Shown: positions 1 through 6,562, numbered from the stretch's first letter. The stretch is 11,282 nucleotides of DNA from Anaerolineae bacterium (GCA_016929355.1 JAFGJA010000486.1:1-11282), one strand, 5' to 3'. Numbers and translations: made by a program. Notes: generated by a model from the sequence alone, not told the origin.

Positions 1-963
1 CTCATGCTGGCGAGCACCATCGTGAAAGCCTATCGTTGGAGCTTACTCGTGCGCCAGAGTCACATGGATGTCTCGTTCCGGCGCTTGCTCGGATCGTATC
101 TGGTGGGCGCATTTTTCAGCACCGTGCTGCCGACCTCCGTCGGCGGGGACGCGGTGCGCGCGGTGGATACCGCCGCCAAAACGCGCCGTGTCGCCGACTC
201 GACTTCCTCCGTGCTGCTGGAACGGGCCATCGGCCTGATCACGGTCATGGGCGCGGGCAGCATCTTCGCGCTGTTCATGGAACCGGGCAAAGTCTCCCCG
301 ATTTTCATACTGATGGTCCATGCCATGTCGTTAGCAGGTCTGATCGGGCTGGTCTTTCTGCGGCAGGGCTGGTTCATGGACCCCATCGCCGCGCTGCTGA
401 CGCGCCTCAAACTCGCTATGGTCGTGAAGCGGGTTAAAAGTCTCCAGGCCGCTTTTTCCGAACACCTGGAAAGCCCGCTCATTCTGCTAGCGATGTTCGT
501 GCTTTCGATCATTGCGAACGCGCTCACGATGGGCGCGACCTATCTCGTCTTGACCGCCGTCACGGACAAACACATCCCGGTAGAAGCCTTTGTGCCGATG
601 ATCGCGCTGGCGACCACTGCCGAACTCGTGCCGATTTCCCCGGCAGCGTTGGGCGTCAAAGAATCCGCGTATGTCTTTTTCCTGGGCATGATCGGCGTAC
701 CCAATACGGCGGCGGGCGTGATAGCGATCATCATGCGCGTGCTGGTCTGGGCGTTGGCGCTGCTCGGCGGGATCGTATTCATGCTGCGCACCATCAGCGC
801 ACGATCTGAGGATGAACCGCCGCCCGACCAACAACCGCCCGGCGAACGCCATAGTAAACCCGTGCCGGTTGATTCATCCTCTGAACTGGCGATGGACAGC
901 CTGATCGAAGTGCCCGCCATCGCCATACCCGCACCCGTGATCGCACCCGCAGCAGGAGATTGA
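1..963 (+). CDS. Flippase-like integral membrane protein (LPG_synthase_TM / UPF0104 type), 5' end cut by window
   Basis: The reading frame is open from the first base, so the true start lies upstream and the first membrane helix or two are missing. The visible 320 residues contain the family signature of PF03706 (the membrane half of lysylphosphatidylglycerol synthases and AglD2-like proteins): a basic YRWSLLVRQ stretch, then a helix ending in FFSTVLPTSVGGDAVRA, then LLERAIGLI. Several hydrophobic helices follow, the last at about residues 238-260. The final 60 residues are hydrophilic and rich in Pro, Glu and Ser, probably a cytosolic tail. Family members move or modify lipid-linked substrates in the cytoplasmic membrane, but there is no soluble aminoacyltransferase domain here, so the substrate is unknown. 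The stop is followed within 11 bases by the phosphatase start, so the two are probably co-transcribed. Confidence 0.85.
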   Translation, partial: LMLASTIVKAYRWSLLVRQSHMDVSFRRLLGSYLVGAFFSTVLPTSVGGDAVRAVDTAAKTRRVADSTSSVLLERAIGLITVMGAGSIFALFMEPGKVSPIFILMVHAMSLAGLIGLVFLRQGWFMDPIAALLTRLKLAMVVKRVKSLQAAFSEHLESPLILLAMFVLSIIANALTMGATYLVLTAVTDKHIPVEAFVPMIALATTAELVPISPAALGVKESAYVFFLGMIGVPNTAAGVIAIIMRVLVWALALLGGIVFMLRTISARSEDEPPPDQQPPGERHSKPVPVDSSSELAMDSLIEVPAIAIPAPVIAPAAGD

Positions 964-974
964 TCGTCACATCC

Positions 975-1544
975 ATGCAAAAACTAATCCGCTTTGTTCG
1001 TAAAGCAACCCGTATTCTCGTTGACCGGCTGCGCAATCAGGGCGTGCGCGTCACCTTGATCTGGCTGTATGGGCGCGGTTTTCCCAAATTGACCGGGATT
1101 CCGTTGGTGCAGTTCAGCCACATTACGCCGGACCTCTGGGTCGGGGGCCAGTTCGGAAAAATCGGCAAACGCAAATTAGAGCGGCAGGGCGTGGTGGGCG
1201 ATGTGAATATGCGCGTTGAATTTGACGACGCCGCGCATGGCCTCGCCTTAGCCGCATACTGCCACCTGCCCACCGTTGATGACGCCGCCCCGACCATTGC
1301 GCATTTGCAGCAAGGCGCGGACTTTATGCAGCGCGTCATTGCCGATGGGGGTTCAGTCTATGTGCATTGCGCCGGGGGCATCGGGCGCGCGCCGACGATG
1401 GCCGCCGCCTACCTGATCACACAAGGCTACACGCTGGATGAAGCTGTCGCGCTGATCAAACAAACGCGGCCCTTTATTCGCATCATGCCGCCGCAGTGGG
1501 AACAATTAAAACGCTTCGAAACATTACACCGAGATGGAAAATGA
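975..1544 (+). CDS. Dual-specificity-type protein phosphatase
   Basis: A 189-residue protein with the cysteine-phosphatase signature HCAGGIGRA. The nucleophile is Cys132 and the phosphate-binding Arg is Arg138 (C-x5-R), preceded by the usual VYVH strand. A conserved acidic turn, HLPTVDDAAP (about residues 98-107), carries the likely general-acid Asp. The region after the P-loop (LDEAVALIKQTRPFIRIMPPQ) matches the conserved helices of DSP/PTP-like enzymes. No signal peptide is obvious; the N terminus is basic (RFVRKATRILVDRLRNQ) and could associate with membrane. I chose ATG 975. A TTG at 960 in the same frame overlaps the previous stop, but the AGGAG at 954-958 sits only one base from it. AGGAG is rather far (16 bases) from 975, so the start is not certain. 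The substrate (protein, lipid or nucleotide) cannot be told from sequence. The gene lies between a lipid-related membrane protein and a glutamine amidotransferase-fold enzyme, with a 4-base ATGA overlap to the latter. Confidence 0.88.
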   Translation: MQKLIRFVRKATRILVDRLRNQGVRVTLIWLYGRGFPKLTGIPLVQFSHITPDLWVGGQFGKIGKRKLERQGVVGDVNMRVEFDDAAHGLALAAYCHLPTVDDAAPTIAHLQQGADFMQRVIADGGSVYVHCAGGIGRAPTMAAAYLITQGYTLDEAVALIKQTRPFIRIMPPQWEQLKRFETLHRDGK

Positions 1545-2254
1545 ACAACTCTGCACCCAAAAAATTCGCGGTCTCACTCAACACCCGCCAGAATGGGAGC
1601 GGGCTGGTCGATTCGCTGGCCCACTTTTACGTGGACTATCTGCACCAATTGGACGTTGTGCCGATCCTGGTCCCGAACAATATCACCGATATAAACGCTT
1701 ATCTCACTGCCGTTGGCGCTGATGGGCTGCTGTTGACGGGCGGCAGCGACCTTGATCCGGTGCGGTACGGGCAACCGGACACCCACGCGGTGCGCATTAT
1801 GCCCGCGCGCGATACGACTGAATTCGCCCTGCTGGATTGGGCCACCGCCCATCATGCCCCCGTGATCGGCATTTGCCGGGGCATCCAGACGATCAATGTG
1901 TATTGGGGCGGGAGTCTGGTGCAAGATATTCCCGCGCAGATCGGGACGCAGGTGAATCACGACGAAACCACGCACCCGATCACGCTCATTGATGATCAGT
2001 TCGCGGCGCTGATCGGCGCGCGCACGATCACCGTCAACTCGTTTCATCACCAGGCCGCGACGGTGGCAATGCTGGCGAACGATCTGGTCCCGTTTGCGAT
2101 CTCCGAACCGGATGGCATTGTCGAAGGGGTGTATCACCGCACCCAGCCGATCCTCGGCGTGCAGTGGCATCCCGAACGCGCCGTACACTCGCGCGAGACG
2201 GACTTGAAAATGTTCCGGCACTTTTTGGCGCAGGGGATGTTTTGGCGAGGGTGA
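1541..2254 (+). CDS. Gamma-glutamyl-gamma-aminobutyrate hydrolase-like protein (peptidase C26, class-I GATase fold)
   Basis: A 237-residue protein with the complete catalytic set of the peptidase C26/PuuD family: nucleophile Cys112 in GICRGIQ, and His210 with Glu212 in GVQWHPE. Other family marks are LLTGGSDLDPVRYG near residue 65 (the oxyanion side of the pocket), LVQDIPAQIG after the nucleophile, and VNSFHHQA before the last third. Characterised relatives (E. coli PuuD) hydrolyse the gamma-glutamyl bond of gamma-Glu-GABA in putrescine breakdown; others act on different gamma-glutamyl amides. No other putrescine-pathway gene is present here, so the precise substrate is open. The start is ATG 1541, which overlaps the phosphatase stop as ATGA, typical of translational coupling. 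A GTG at 1496 in the same frame would add residues that do not look like the family. It is the last gene of the + strand operon. Confidence 0.9.
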   Translation: MNNSAPKKFAVSLNTRQNGSGLVDSLAHFYVDYLHQLDVVPILVPNNITDINAYLTAVGADGLLLTGGSDLDPVRYGQPDTHAVRIMPARDTTEFALLDWATAHHAPVIGICRGIQTINVYWGGSLVQDIPAQIGTQVNHDETTHPITLIDDQFAALIGARTITVNSFHHQAATVAMLANDLVPFAISEPDGIVEGVYHRTQPILGVQWHPERAVHSRETDLKMFRHFLAQGMFWRG

Positions 2255-2283
2255 TTCGTTGCCCCCTCTCCGCGTGCGACATT

Positions 2284-2382
2284 GTTGGCGAACCTGATTT
2301 TCGTAGGGGAGGGTTTGCAAACCCTCCCTGGGCAACTTTGCAAAGTCGCCCCTACAAAAACCTGCGAAACGAATTCGCCAAC
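2284..2382. repeat. Compact palindromic repeat element with 9-bp inverted ends
   Basis: GTTGGCGAA (2284-2292) is a perfect inverted match to TTCGCCAAC (2374-2382). Inside are a second inverted pair, GTAGGGG (2303-2309) with CCCCTAC (2349-2355), and two perfect palindromes each centred on TTTGCAAA. One palindrome is 22 bp (2307-2328, halves GGGAGGGTTTG/CAAACCCTCCC); the other is 12 bp (2335-2346). The element fills most of the gap between two convergent genes, so it may work as a bidirectional terminator. Its layout resembles a small non-autonomous mobile repeat. No clear target-site duplication is seen. Confidence 0.75.
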
Positions 2383-2404
2383 GGTATCGCGTGCCGGGAG
2401 GGGT

Positions 2405-3508
2405 TTACATCCAATCAAATTCGAGATACTCACCGCCATCATAGCCACACACGCCCATACGCGGCGAATTGACCACCGGCAGCGCCATATCCCACCCGCA
2501 CTTATGCGTGCGCAGGCAGTCTTCACACAAGAAGCCACCGTTTTCCTCCCATTGGCACTCGGTACAGATCGCCACCGCTTTGTTTTTCTTGCAAGTCCCG
2601 CAAATAAATTCGGGCGCTTCGTTCTGCGCGAGAATCGTCACCGGATCATCAGGATCGACTTTGCCGACGCGCTCACTGATCACTTTCAGATCGAGTTCGG
2701 TGGTGCTGCCAAAATCGTATTCGTGGCGGAATTCCTGCCCCACTTTGAGGACTTCGCTTAACGGCGTGTCAATGTCCCCTGACGCCGGACCACCGAAGCC
2801 ACCTAACCCGGCCAATCCGCCCAACATCCCGCCCGGACCACCTCCCAACAGCGCGCCCAGAAGGGGATTATCCTGCCCCCCCAACGCTTTGAGCAAACTG
2901 CCGGTCATCTTACCCATAACCGCGTCAAAATCTTCTTCGGTGTAGTCTTCCCCCTTGCCGGGCGCGTCTTCCTCAATCGCGTCAAGATCGTCCATAAAGC
3001 CCTGGATCGCGTCCTCGCTCACGCCCATCTGTTTGAACATAGCGGTCATATCCGCTTTCATCGCGGCGATTTCGGCATCATCGTCAGCGTCATCGTCAGC
3101 GTCATCATCCAGATCATCATCCAGATCATCATCGTCATCATCCCCCAGCATGATCAAGTCCGGCATCCCCGGCATGAACGGCATCATCATGCCAGCGTCA
3201 CTATCGCTATCATAACTGCGCCCGGCGATGGTGAACGCGCTCAGATGCCCGCAGCATTCGAGCCACTCCATGCGCAAAAAATCATCCAGTTCGGCCAGCG
3301 TTTCGGTGGCGGGCATTTCGATATGCATCCAATAGGCGGGGTTATAGCGCCCCTGCACGCGGATGTGAAACAATTTTTGCGGTTCACCGTCCCATTGCTC
3401 ATCGGCGGCGACACGCGCCTGGCATGATGCTAAATGGGCCGCGATCCCGCGCTTTGAATATTCTTTACCGCAAAAACGACATTTGCCTTTGGTTTGTTGT
3501 GGGGGCAT
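2405..3508 (-). CDS. pRiA4b ORF-3-like protein with zinc-binding ends and an acidic insert
   Basis: A 367-residue protein. The N terminus carries a C-x2-C-x11-H-x3-C zinc finger (Cys10, Cys13, His25, Cys29). Residues 46-98 (LFHIRVQGRYNPAYWMHIEM, then LAELDDFLRMEWLECCGHLSAF) and residues 252-282 (VGQEFRHEYDFGSTTELDL) look like the two parts of the plasmid pRiA4b ORF-3-like fold (PF07929). They are separated by about 150 residues that the family normally lacks: a nearly pure Asp tract (123-144), a Met-rich helical part, and a Gly-rich low-complexity stretch (217-240). The C terminus has a B-box-like ladder: Cys303, 306, 315, 318, 328, 331, His335, Cys337. The start ATG has AGGAG (3518-3522) nine bases upstream. 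The molecular function of the family is not established; a binding or scaffold role is plausible. The family call is from memory of motifs. Confidence 0.75.
   Translation of the reverse strand: MPPQQTKGKCRFCGKEYSKRGIAAHLASCQARVAADEQWDGEPQKLFHIRVQGRYNPAYWMHIEMPATETLAELDDFLRMEWLECCGHLSAFTIAGRSYDSDSDAGMMMPFMPGMPDLIMLGDDDDDDLDDDLDDDADDDADDDAEIAAMKADMTAMFKQMGVSEDAIQGFMDDLDAIEEDAPGKGEDYTEEDFDAVMGKMTGSLLKALGGQDNPLLGALLGGGPGGMLGGLAGLGGFGGPASGDIDTPLSEVLKVGQEFRHEYDFGSTTELDLKVISERVGKVDPDDPVTILAQNEAPEFICGTCKKNKAVAICTECQWEENGGFLCEDCLRTHKCGWDMALPVVNSPRMGVCGYDGGEYLEFDWM
3079..3126. repeat. 12-bp tandem repeat coding the Asp tract
   Basis: Four 12-bp units in tandem: CATCGTCAGCGT twice (3079-3102), then CATCATCCAGAT twice (3103-3126), continuing into a degenerate CATCATCGTCAT. 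On the minus strand each unit encodes three Asp and one Ala or Leu, so the acidic stretch grew by whole-unit duplication without breaking frame. Such arrays can change copy number between strains. Confidence 0.85.
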
Positions 3509-3744
3509 TTTTTCTCTCTCCTGAAAATAAAACCCATTTCACCGCAGAGATGATCGCGTTAAAACCAGAGAAAATCAAAGGCTCAATTTTCATTTCTTTG
3601 ATCTGTCGCGCGTGTGGTGACATGGGCAACTCCTGAAAACCCTTTTCCTCGCCAAACTCCCCCTCTCCGTGTGTGGAGAAGGTGGCAACCAGATGTTGCT
3701 CAGGGGGTGAGGTTTCTACTATTCAAATGCGAATATAAATAAAA
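3509..3744. other. 236-bp intergenic region with leader repeat and hairpins
   Basis: No gene is supported here. It contains the ribosome binding site of the downstream minus-strand gene (AGGAG, 3518-3522) and a leader-like sequence shared with the next gene (3537-3574). It also holds a nested inverted repeat: CCCCCT 3659-3664 with AGGGGG 3702-3707 outside; TCTCC 3664-3668 with GGAGA 3675-3679 and GCAAC 3685-3689 with GTTGC 3695-3699 inside. The CCCCCTCTCCGYGTGYG part recurs at 2262-2278. The hairpins lie just after the stop of the zinc-ribbon gene and may end its transcript, though there is no long T run on that strand. Confidence 0.6.
3537..3574. repeat. Leader repeat copy A (upstream of the pRiA4b-like gene)
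   Basis: TTTCACCGCAGAGA (3537-3550) and GTTAAAACCAGAGAAAA (3558-3574) match copy B at 5329-5384 in order and orientation. Both copies sit just upstream of minus-strand genes encoding zinc-rich proteins. The type recalls the CACCACAGAGACACA repeats found between genes in many environmental bacterial genomes. Confidence 0.65.
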
Positions 3745-5322
3745 TCAATCCAACGGCGCAAGCGGACGGATCACGCTGCTGGTCGGCGGCGCGGCGGACA
3801 CAACGAGCGGCAGAGGTTCAACCGGGGCGCGACCCGGCCCCGCAATAATCGTTTCTGGCGAGACAAAACTGGCCGAGAGAAGCGCCTCGCCCGTTTGCCC
3901 ATTCACAATCGCCGGGCAGCGCGATCCGTTGCGCATAACGAGCGTGATCATCCAGACGGGCAGCAGTTGCAGGCGATAATTCATACCTTCGATGACCACA
4001 TCCGCCACACGCCAGAATGGAGTATCCGGCGGGTTATAGGCGTTCGAGTCGGTGCGTGCGAGGTCCATCGGCGGCGGGGTATAACGCGGATTCACGGCAG
4101 TCTGGCGCGCGATATATTTGGCATACGCCCGCGCCGTGATCGACGCCTGCACCACGTCAATGCTGTACACCTGCGCCGCCCACTGCCCGCCCAAATAGCG
4201 CGGATCGTAGGGAACGAGCGCATCGAGATCATACGGCATCAGTTCATATAACACCGCCTGATCCGGTTTTTCGATGCCACCGACTACCGCTTCCTCAATG
4301 CTGAACGCGCCGAGCCGGATTCCGGGCGGGACCAGCGTCCCTGGCGGAACCATGACCGAAACCAGACCGCGAAACGACCAGAACGGCAGATACACGCCCC
4401 ACATTTCGCCGCGCTCGATCTGCCCGCGCAGGTCGAGCGGCAGGCGTTTATGCAGCGCTTTAGCCGCTTGCTGCCGGTCTAATTTGAAGGGGAGAATCGC
4501 GTCCGGTTCTTCGAACGATCCCACTGTGTCCTGTACCAACACATGCGCCGAATCGCAAAATGGGCATTGTGTTTTGAGCGCGGTGTGGGTCAGGGTCAAT
4601 TGAGCGTGGCAGTTCTGGCAGACCAATAGCCGCGATCCGACGCGCCACTCTTTAGAAAATCCATAACGCCGTTGCAGCAGCGCATTTTCCAGTTTGTCAT
4701 ACCGGTCATAACTGCGCAGTGTCACGACGCCCACATCGGGCCGGTAGCCGCACGAGCCGCAGATCAGCGCACCGAGCGCCACATCAAACGCCATGAGGCC
4801 CGTACAAACCGGGCAGTCCTGCGTTTCGGAGATCACATCAACGGTATCCACCGCCCCCGGTTCGGGCGTCGTGGGATGATCCGCGTTGGGGATCACACCT
4901 TCCAACACGCCTTTATCGCGCCAGGCGTAATCGTGATAAGGTTGGATGGTCAGGGCCGTTTCGAGATAGCGCAATTTTTGATCGGGGTCGTCCGTCGTCA
5001 GCGAGAGCAGATACCACGCATCAGCGAAAGTGTGCCGCTTGCCAAACAGCGCTTCCTCCAACACAATACGCGCCGTTTGCCGATCCCCTTCCTGAATACA
5101 CTCCCACGCCATATCGAGCGCGCGCCGCTCTTCACCAGGCATTTCCCAATCGCGTTTGGGGGGATCGTATTTGGTGGGCGGGGCGGCGGCGTGATACTGC
5201 TGCACGAGCTGCCGTGCGGTTTCATCGCGGCGGATTGCGCCGCAAAACTGACACCAGAGTTCATCGCCATCGGGACTGGGCGACATGCGCGCGTCACATT
5301 TGGGACAGGTCGGGAGTTGCAT
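3745..5322 (-). CDS. Multi-zinc-ribbon protein with helical (TPR-like) segment, function unknown
   Basis: A 525-residue protein counted from ATG 5322; a GTG at 5337 would add five residues. It contains three paired-cysteine zinc ribbons: Cys6/9 with Cys24/27, Cys170/173 with Cys188/191, and Cys235/238 with Cys253/256. Between the first two, residues 62-143 are helical with TPR-like spacing (AWECIQEGDRQTARIVLEEA, then AWYLLSLTTDDPDQKLRYLETAL). After the third ribbon comes AILPFKLDRQQAAKAL and GVYLPFWSFRG (about 275-320). This resembles the conserved core of bacterial TFIIB-type zinc-ribbon proteins that databases often mislabel as PriA-like; that is a memory-based match. The last 200 residues are mostly beta-like, with no membrane helix or catalytic motif recognised. 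No good Shine-Dalgarno precedes either start, so the start is uncertain. A nucleic-acid or protein binding role is inferred only. Confidence 0.75.
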   Translation of the reverse strand: MQLPTCPKCDARMSPSPDGDELWCQFCGAIRRDETARQLVQQYHAAAPPTKYDPPKRDWEMPGEERRALDMAWECIQEGDRQTARIVLEEALFGKRHTFADAWYLLSLTTDDPDQKLRYLETALTIQPYHDYAWRDKGVLEGVIPNADHPTTPEPGAVDTVDVISETQDCPVCTGLMAFDVALGALICGSCGYRPDVGVVTLRSYDRYDKLENALLQRRYGFSKEWRVGSRLLVCQNCHAQLTLTHTALKTQCPFCDSAHVLVQDTVGSFEEPDAILPFKLDRQQAAKALHKRLPLDLRGQIERGEMWGVYLPFWSFRGLVSVMVPPGTLVPPGIRLGAFSIEEAVVGGIEKPDQAVLYELMPYDLDALVPYDPRYLGGQWAAQVYSIDVVQASITARAYAKYIARQTAVNPRYTPPPMDLARTDSNAYNPPDTPFWRVADVVIEGMNYRLQLLPVWMITLVMRNGSRCPAIVNGQTGEALLSASFVSPETIIAGPGRAPVEPLPLVVSAAPPTSSVIRPLAPLD

Positions 5323-5328
5323 AAAGAG

Positions 5329-5384
5329 TTTCACCACAGAGACACAAAAAACACAAAGATTGATAGGTTAAAACCGAGAAAAAA
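5329..5384. repeat. Leader repeat copy B (upstream of the multi-zinc-ribbon gene)
   Basis: TTTCACCACAGAGA (5329-5342), an A/C-rich run ACACAAAAAACACAAAG (5342-5358), then GTTAAAACCGAGAAAA (5367-5382). The first and last parts match copy A (3537-3574). It occupies the gap between the zinc-ribbon gene and the small HicB-like gene. If the GTG at 5337 were the start, the repeat would run into the coding sequence, a reason to prefer ATG 5322. Confidence 0.65.
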
Positions 5385-5398
5385 CTACAACCTTAGTT

Positions 5399-5566
5399 TC
5401 AACTGCTTTGCGGCCCGCTAAGAATCATGCGCGGCGACGCCACAAAATTGAGTTCTGCGGCATCCTCTAAGCACAATGCGAGCGCTTCACGCAAATGATC
5501 GAGCAACTCTTCAAATGTTTGACCGTCGGTGACTTCCACCGTAATTTCGACGGTATCGGGCAACAT
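5399..5566 (-). CDS. Short HicB-like protein (55 residues), probably truncated
   Basis: Read from ATG at 5564-5566 to TGA at 5399-5401. The sequence begins MLPDTVEITVEVTDGQTFEE and continues with LLDHLREALALCLED. The helix TFEELLDHLREALALCLE matches the conserved helix of HicB-type antitoxin folds, but the usual two preceding strands with a Y-x-A...LPG motif are largely missing. An in-frame TGA lies just upstream of the start, so this is not a mis-chosen start. AGGA at about 5572-5575 provides a ribosome binding site. No HicA toxin gene (short, double-stranded-RNA-binding-like, with GSH motif) is adjacent, so a toxin-antitoxin role is not supported. It could be an orphan antitoxin-like protein or a decaying copy. 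Start codon and family signal are reasonable, but short length keeps confidence moderate. Confidence 0.6.
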   Translation of the reverse strand: MLPDTVEITVEVTDGQTFEELLDHLREALALCLEDAAELNFVASPRMILSGPQSS

Positions 5567-5651
5567 AGTATATCCTCATCTCAATTCAACTACCCCCATT
5601 GTACTCGATTCGCGCCGCGCTGCCGCCCACGAAATTGGGTGATCGCTGCGT

Positions 5652-5683
5652 GACCTCGCCCTCGCTGGCGCTCGACCTCGCCC
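5652..5683. repeat. 10-bp direct repeat GACCTCGCCC, 22-bp period
   Basis: GACCTCGCCC occurs at 5652-5661 and again at 5674-5683, separated by TCGCTGGCGCTC. It lies in the 122-bp gap between the two-pass membrane protein gene and the short HicB-like gene. It could be a binding site pair or part of a dispersed repeat; nothing else is recognisable in the gap. Confidence 0.5.
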
Positions 5684-5688
5684 ACGCG

Positions 5689-6090
5689 CTAACCCGACGC
5701 CATGTGATCTCGTTCGTCATGATCCAACAACGCCGCCAATGAGTCCGCATCAAGGGGCAGTTCGCCCTCGCCCGATCCGTCAAATTGAGCAAGCACGCGC
5801 TGTTTGAGTGTCGCCTTGAATTCGGCGCGCTCATCATCGTCCAACACATCCATCAAGAGAGCGAGTTGATCGGCGGGCTGCTGGCGTTTGCGCTTGCCGC
5901 CAGCGAACACCCCTTGCTCCGCGCTGCGCATCAGGAGAAAAGTCGAAAGCAGCGCAATAATCACTAACCCGAAAATAATACCCGGACTGCTGCCCGCGAT
6001 GGCGAGCGCAATCCCGATCAGGGCGATGGCAAACCACATGACACCGATAATGGTGGTCCGTTCTTCACTGGGGGACATATGCGATGACAT
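5689..6090 (-). CDS. Small two-pass membrane protein, function unknown
   Basis: A 133-residue protein with two adjacent membrane helices (about residues 13-33, TIIGVMWFAIALIGIALAIA, and 35-55, SPGIIFGLVIIALLSTFLLM) linked by a Gly/Ser turn. A basic stretch follows (GGKRKRQQ), then an acidic, helical soluble tail with two DDDE/DHDE-type patches (DVLDDDERAEF; LAALLDHDERDH). By the positive-inside rule the tail is probably cytoplasmic. The start is well fixed: the upstream AGGAGGTG (6098-6105 on this strand) is a perfect Shine-Dalgarno, seven bases from ATG 6090. That suggests high translation. I recognise no named family; the tail could mediate oligomerisation or binding of a partner, but this is a guess. 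Confidence 0.8.
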   Translation of the reverse strand: MSSHMSPSEERTTIIGVMWFAIALIGIALAIAGSSPGIIFGLVIIALLSTFLLMRSAEQGVFAGGKRKRQQPADQLALLMDVLDDDERAEFKATLKQRVLAQFDGSGEGELPLDADSLAALLDHDERDHMASG

Positions 6091-6178
6091 GACAAAACAC
6101 CTCCTGGCGTAGCTGGTATCGCTCGTAACTATACCCTATACGCAAAGAGGCGCTAATTTGTGTCTGAACAAAAATACG

Positions 6179-6478
6179 CTAGTTGATGCGATTCTCGCGT
6201 CCGGCTGAATGGGCTAAGGCTGCTCCGGGCATCACACCGGAGCTAGACACTGGGGGGGAGGCTCCTTGTGAGGAGTCGAGCGCGTAGAATTGCAGGCTGG
6301 GCGTGATCCCCTTCAGACGAATCGCCAGCACTTCACGGAGTTCGGTTAACATTTCACGGAACGATGCGGCCTTCACAAACACACCTAATTCTTCATTGGA
6401 GGCCGTGTAAATGGGCTTGGCGGGATCATCTTTGATCACATCAATCCGAATTTTGACGATCTGGTGTGCGTTTTTCAT
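6179..6478 (-). CDS. HicB/DUF1902-like small protein with a C-terminal tail
   Basis: A 99-residue protein from ATG 6478, preceded by AGGGGAAG as ribosome binding site. The first 60 residues (IVKIRIDVIKDDPAKPIYTA, then SFREMLTELREVLAIRL) follow the strand-strand-strand-helix plan of DUF1902/HicB-like folds, with YTASNEELG in the place of the usual Y-x-A...LPG. The remaining 40 residues (SSQGASPPVSSSGVMPGAAL onward) are Ser/Pro/Ala-rich and not typical. They begin beside a run of seven C (coding strand, 6252-6258), so a frameshift or sequencing error could have created this tail. Extending the frame upstream to 6589 would read through the promoter and ribosome site, so the shorter start is preferred. 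No toxin partner is adjacent. A regulatory or antitoxin-like role is only inferred from the fold. Confidence 0.65.
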   Translation of the reverse strand: MKNAHQIVKIRIDVIKDDPAKPIYTASNEELGVFVKAASFREMLTELREVLAIRLKGITPSLQFYALDSSQGASPPVSSSGVMPGAALAHSAGRENRIN

Positions 6479-6512
6479 TGCTTCCCCTACCGCTAAAGAA
6501 ACCAAGTAACTA

Positions 6513-6541
6513 AGTTTAAACACATTGGGCGTTAGAGTCAA
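6513..6541 (-). promoter_or_regulatory. Sigma-70-type promoter for the HicB/DUF1902-like gene
   Basis: On the minus strand, TTGACT (6536-6541) is a -35 with five of six consensus bases. After a 17-bp spacer comes TAAACT (6513-6518) as -10 with four of six. The ATG lies about 35 bases downstream of the -10. Confidence 0.6.
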
Positions 6542-6562
6542 TAAAAGCGCAATCAAAATTTG

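Noticed and set aside
960..974. TTG at 960 as start of the phosphatase gene
   Set aside because: It gives a neat overlap with the preceding stop, but the AGGAG lies only one base away, too close to work. ATG 975 is preferred, though its spacing is long.
1496..1540. GTG start adding 15 residues to the gamma-glutamyl hydrolase
   Set aside because: It lies deep in the phosphatase gene, has no ribosome site, and the extra residues do not resemble the family N terminus. ATG 1541 gives an ATGA overlap.
1574..2335. Minus-strand open frame of 253 residues opposite the gamma-glutamyl hydrolase
   Set aside because: The plus strand has complete catalytic motifs; the antisense frame has no recognisable domain and runs into the palindromic repeat.
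3079..3142. CRISPR-like array
   Set aside because: The repeats are 12 bp, contiguous, without spacers, and encode an Asp tract in frame. This is a coding tandem repeat.
4672..5421. Long plus-strand open frame of 249 residues
   Set aside because: It is antisense to the zinc-ribbon gene, its composition is unlike a folded protein, and its end reads through the CACCACAGAGACACA repeat. It is a frame shadow.
6128..6154. Possible promoter for the two-pass membrane protein gene
   Set aside because: TATAGT on the minus strand is a fair -10, but the best -35 (TTAGCG) matches only three consensus bases, so it was not listed.
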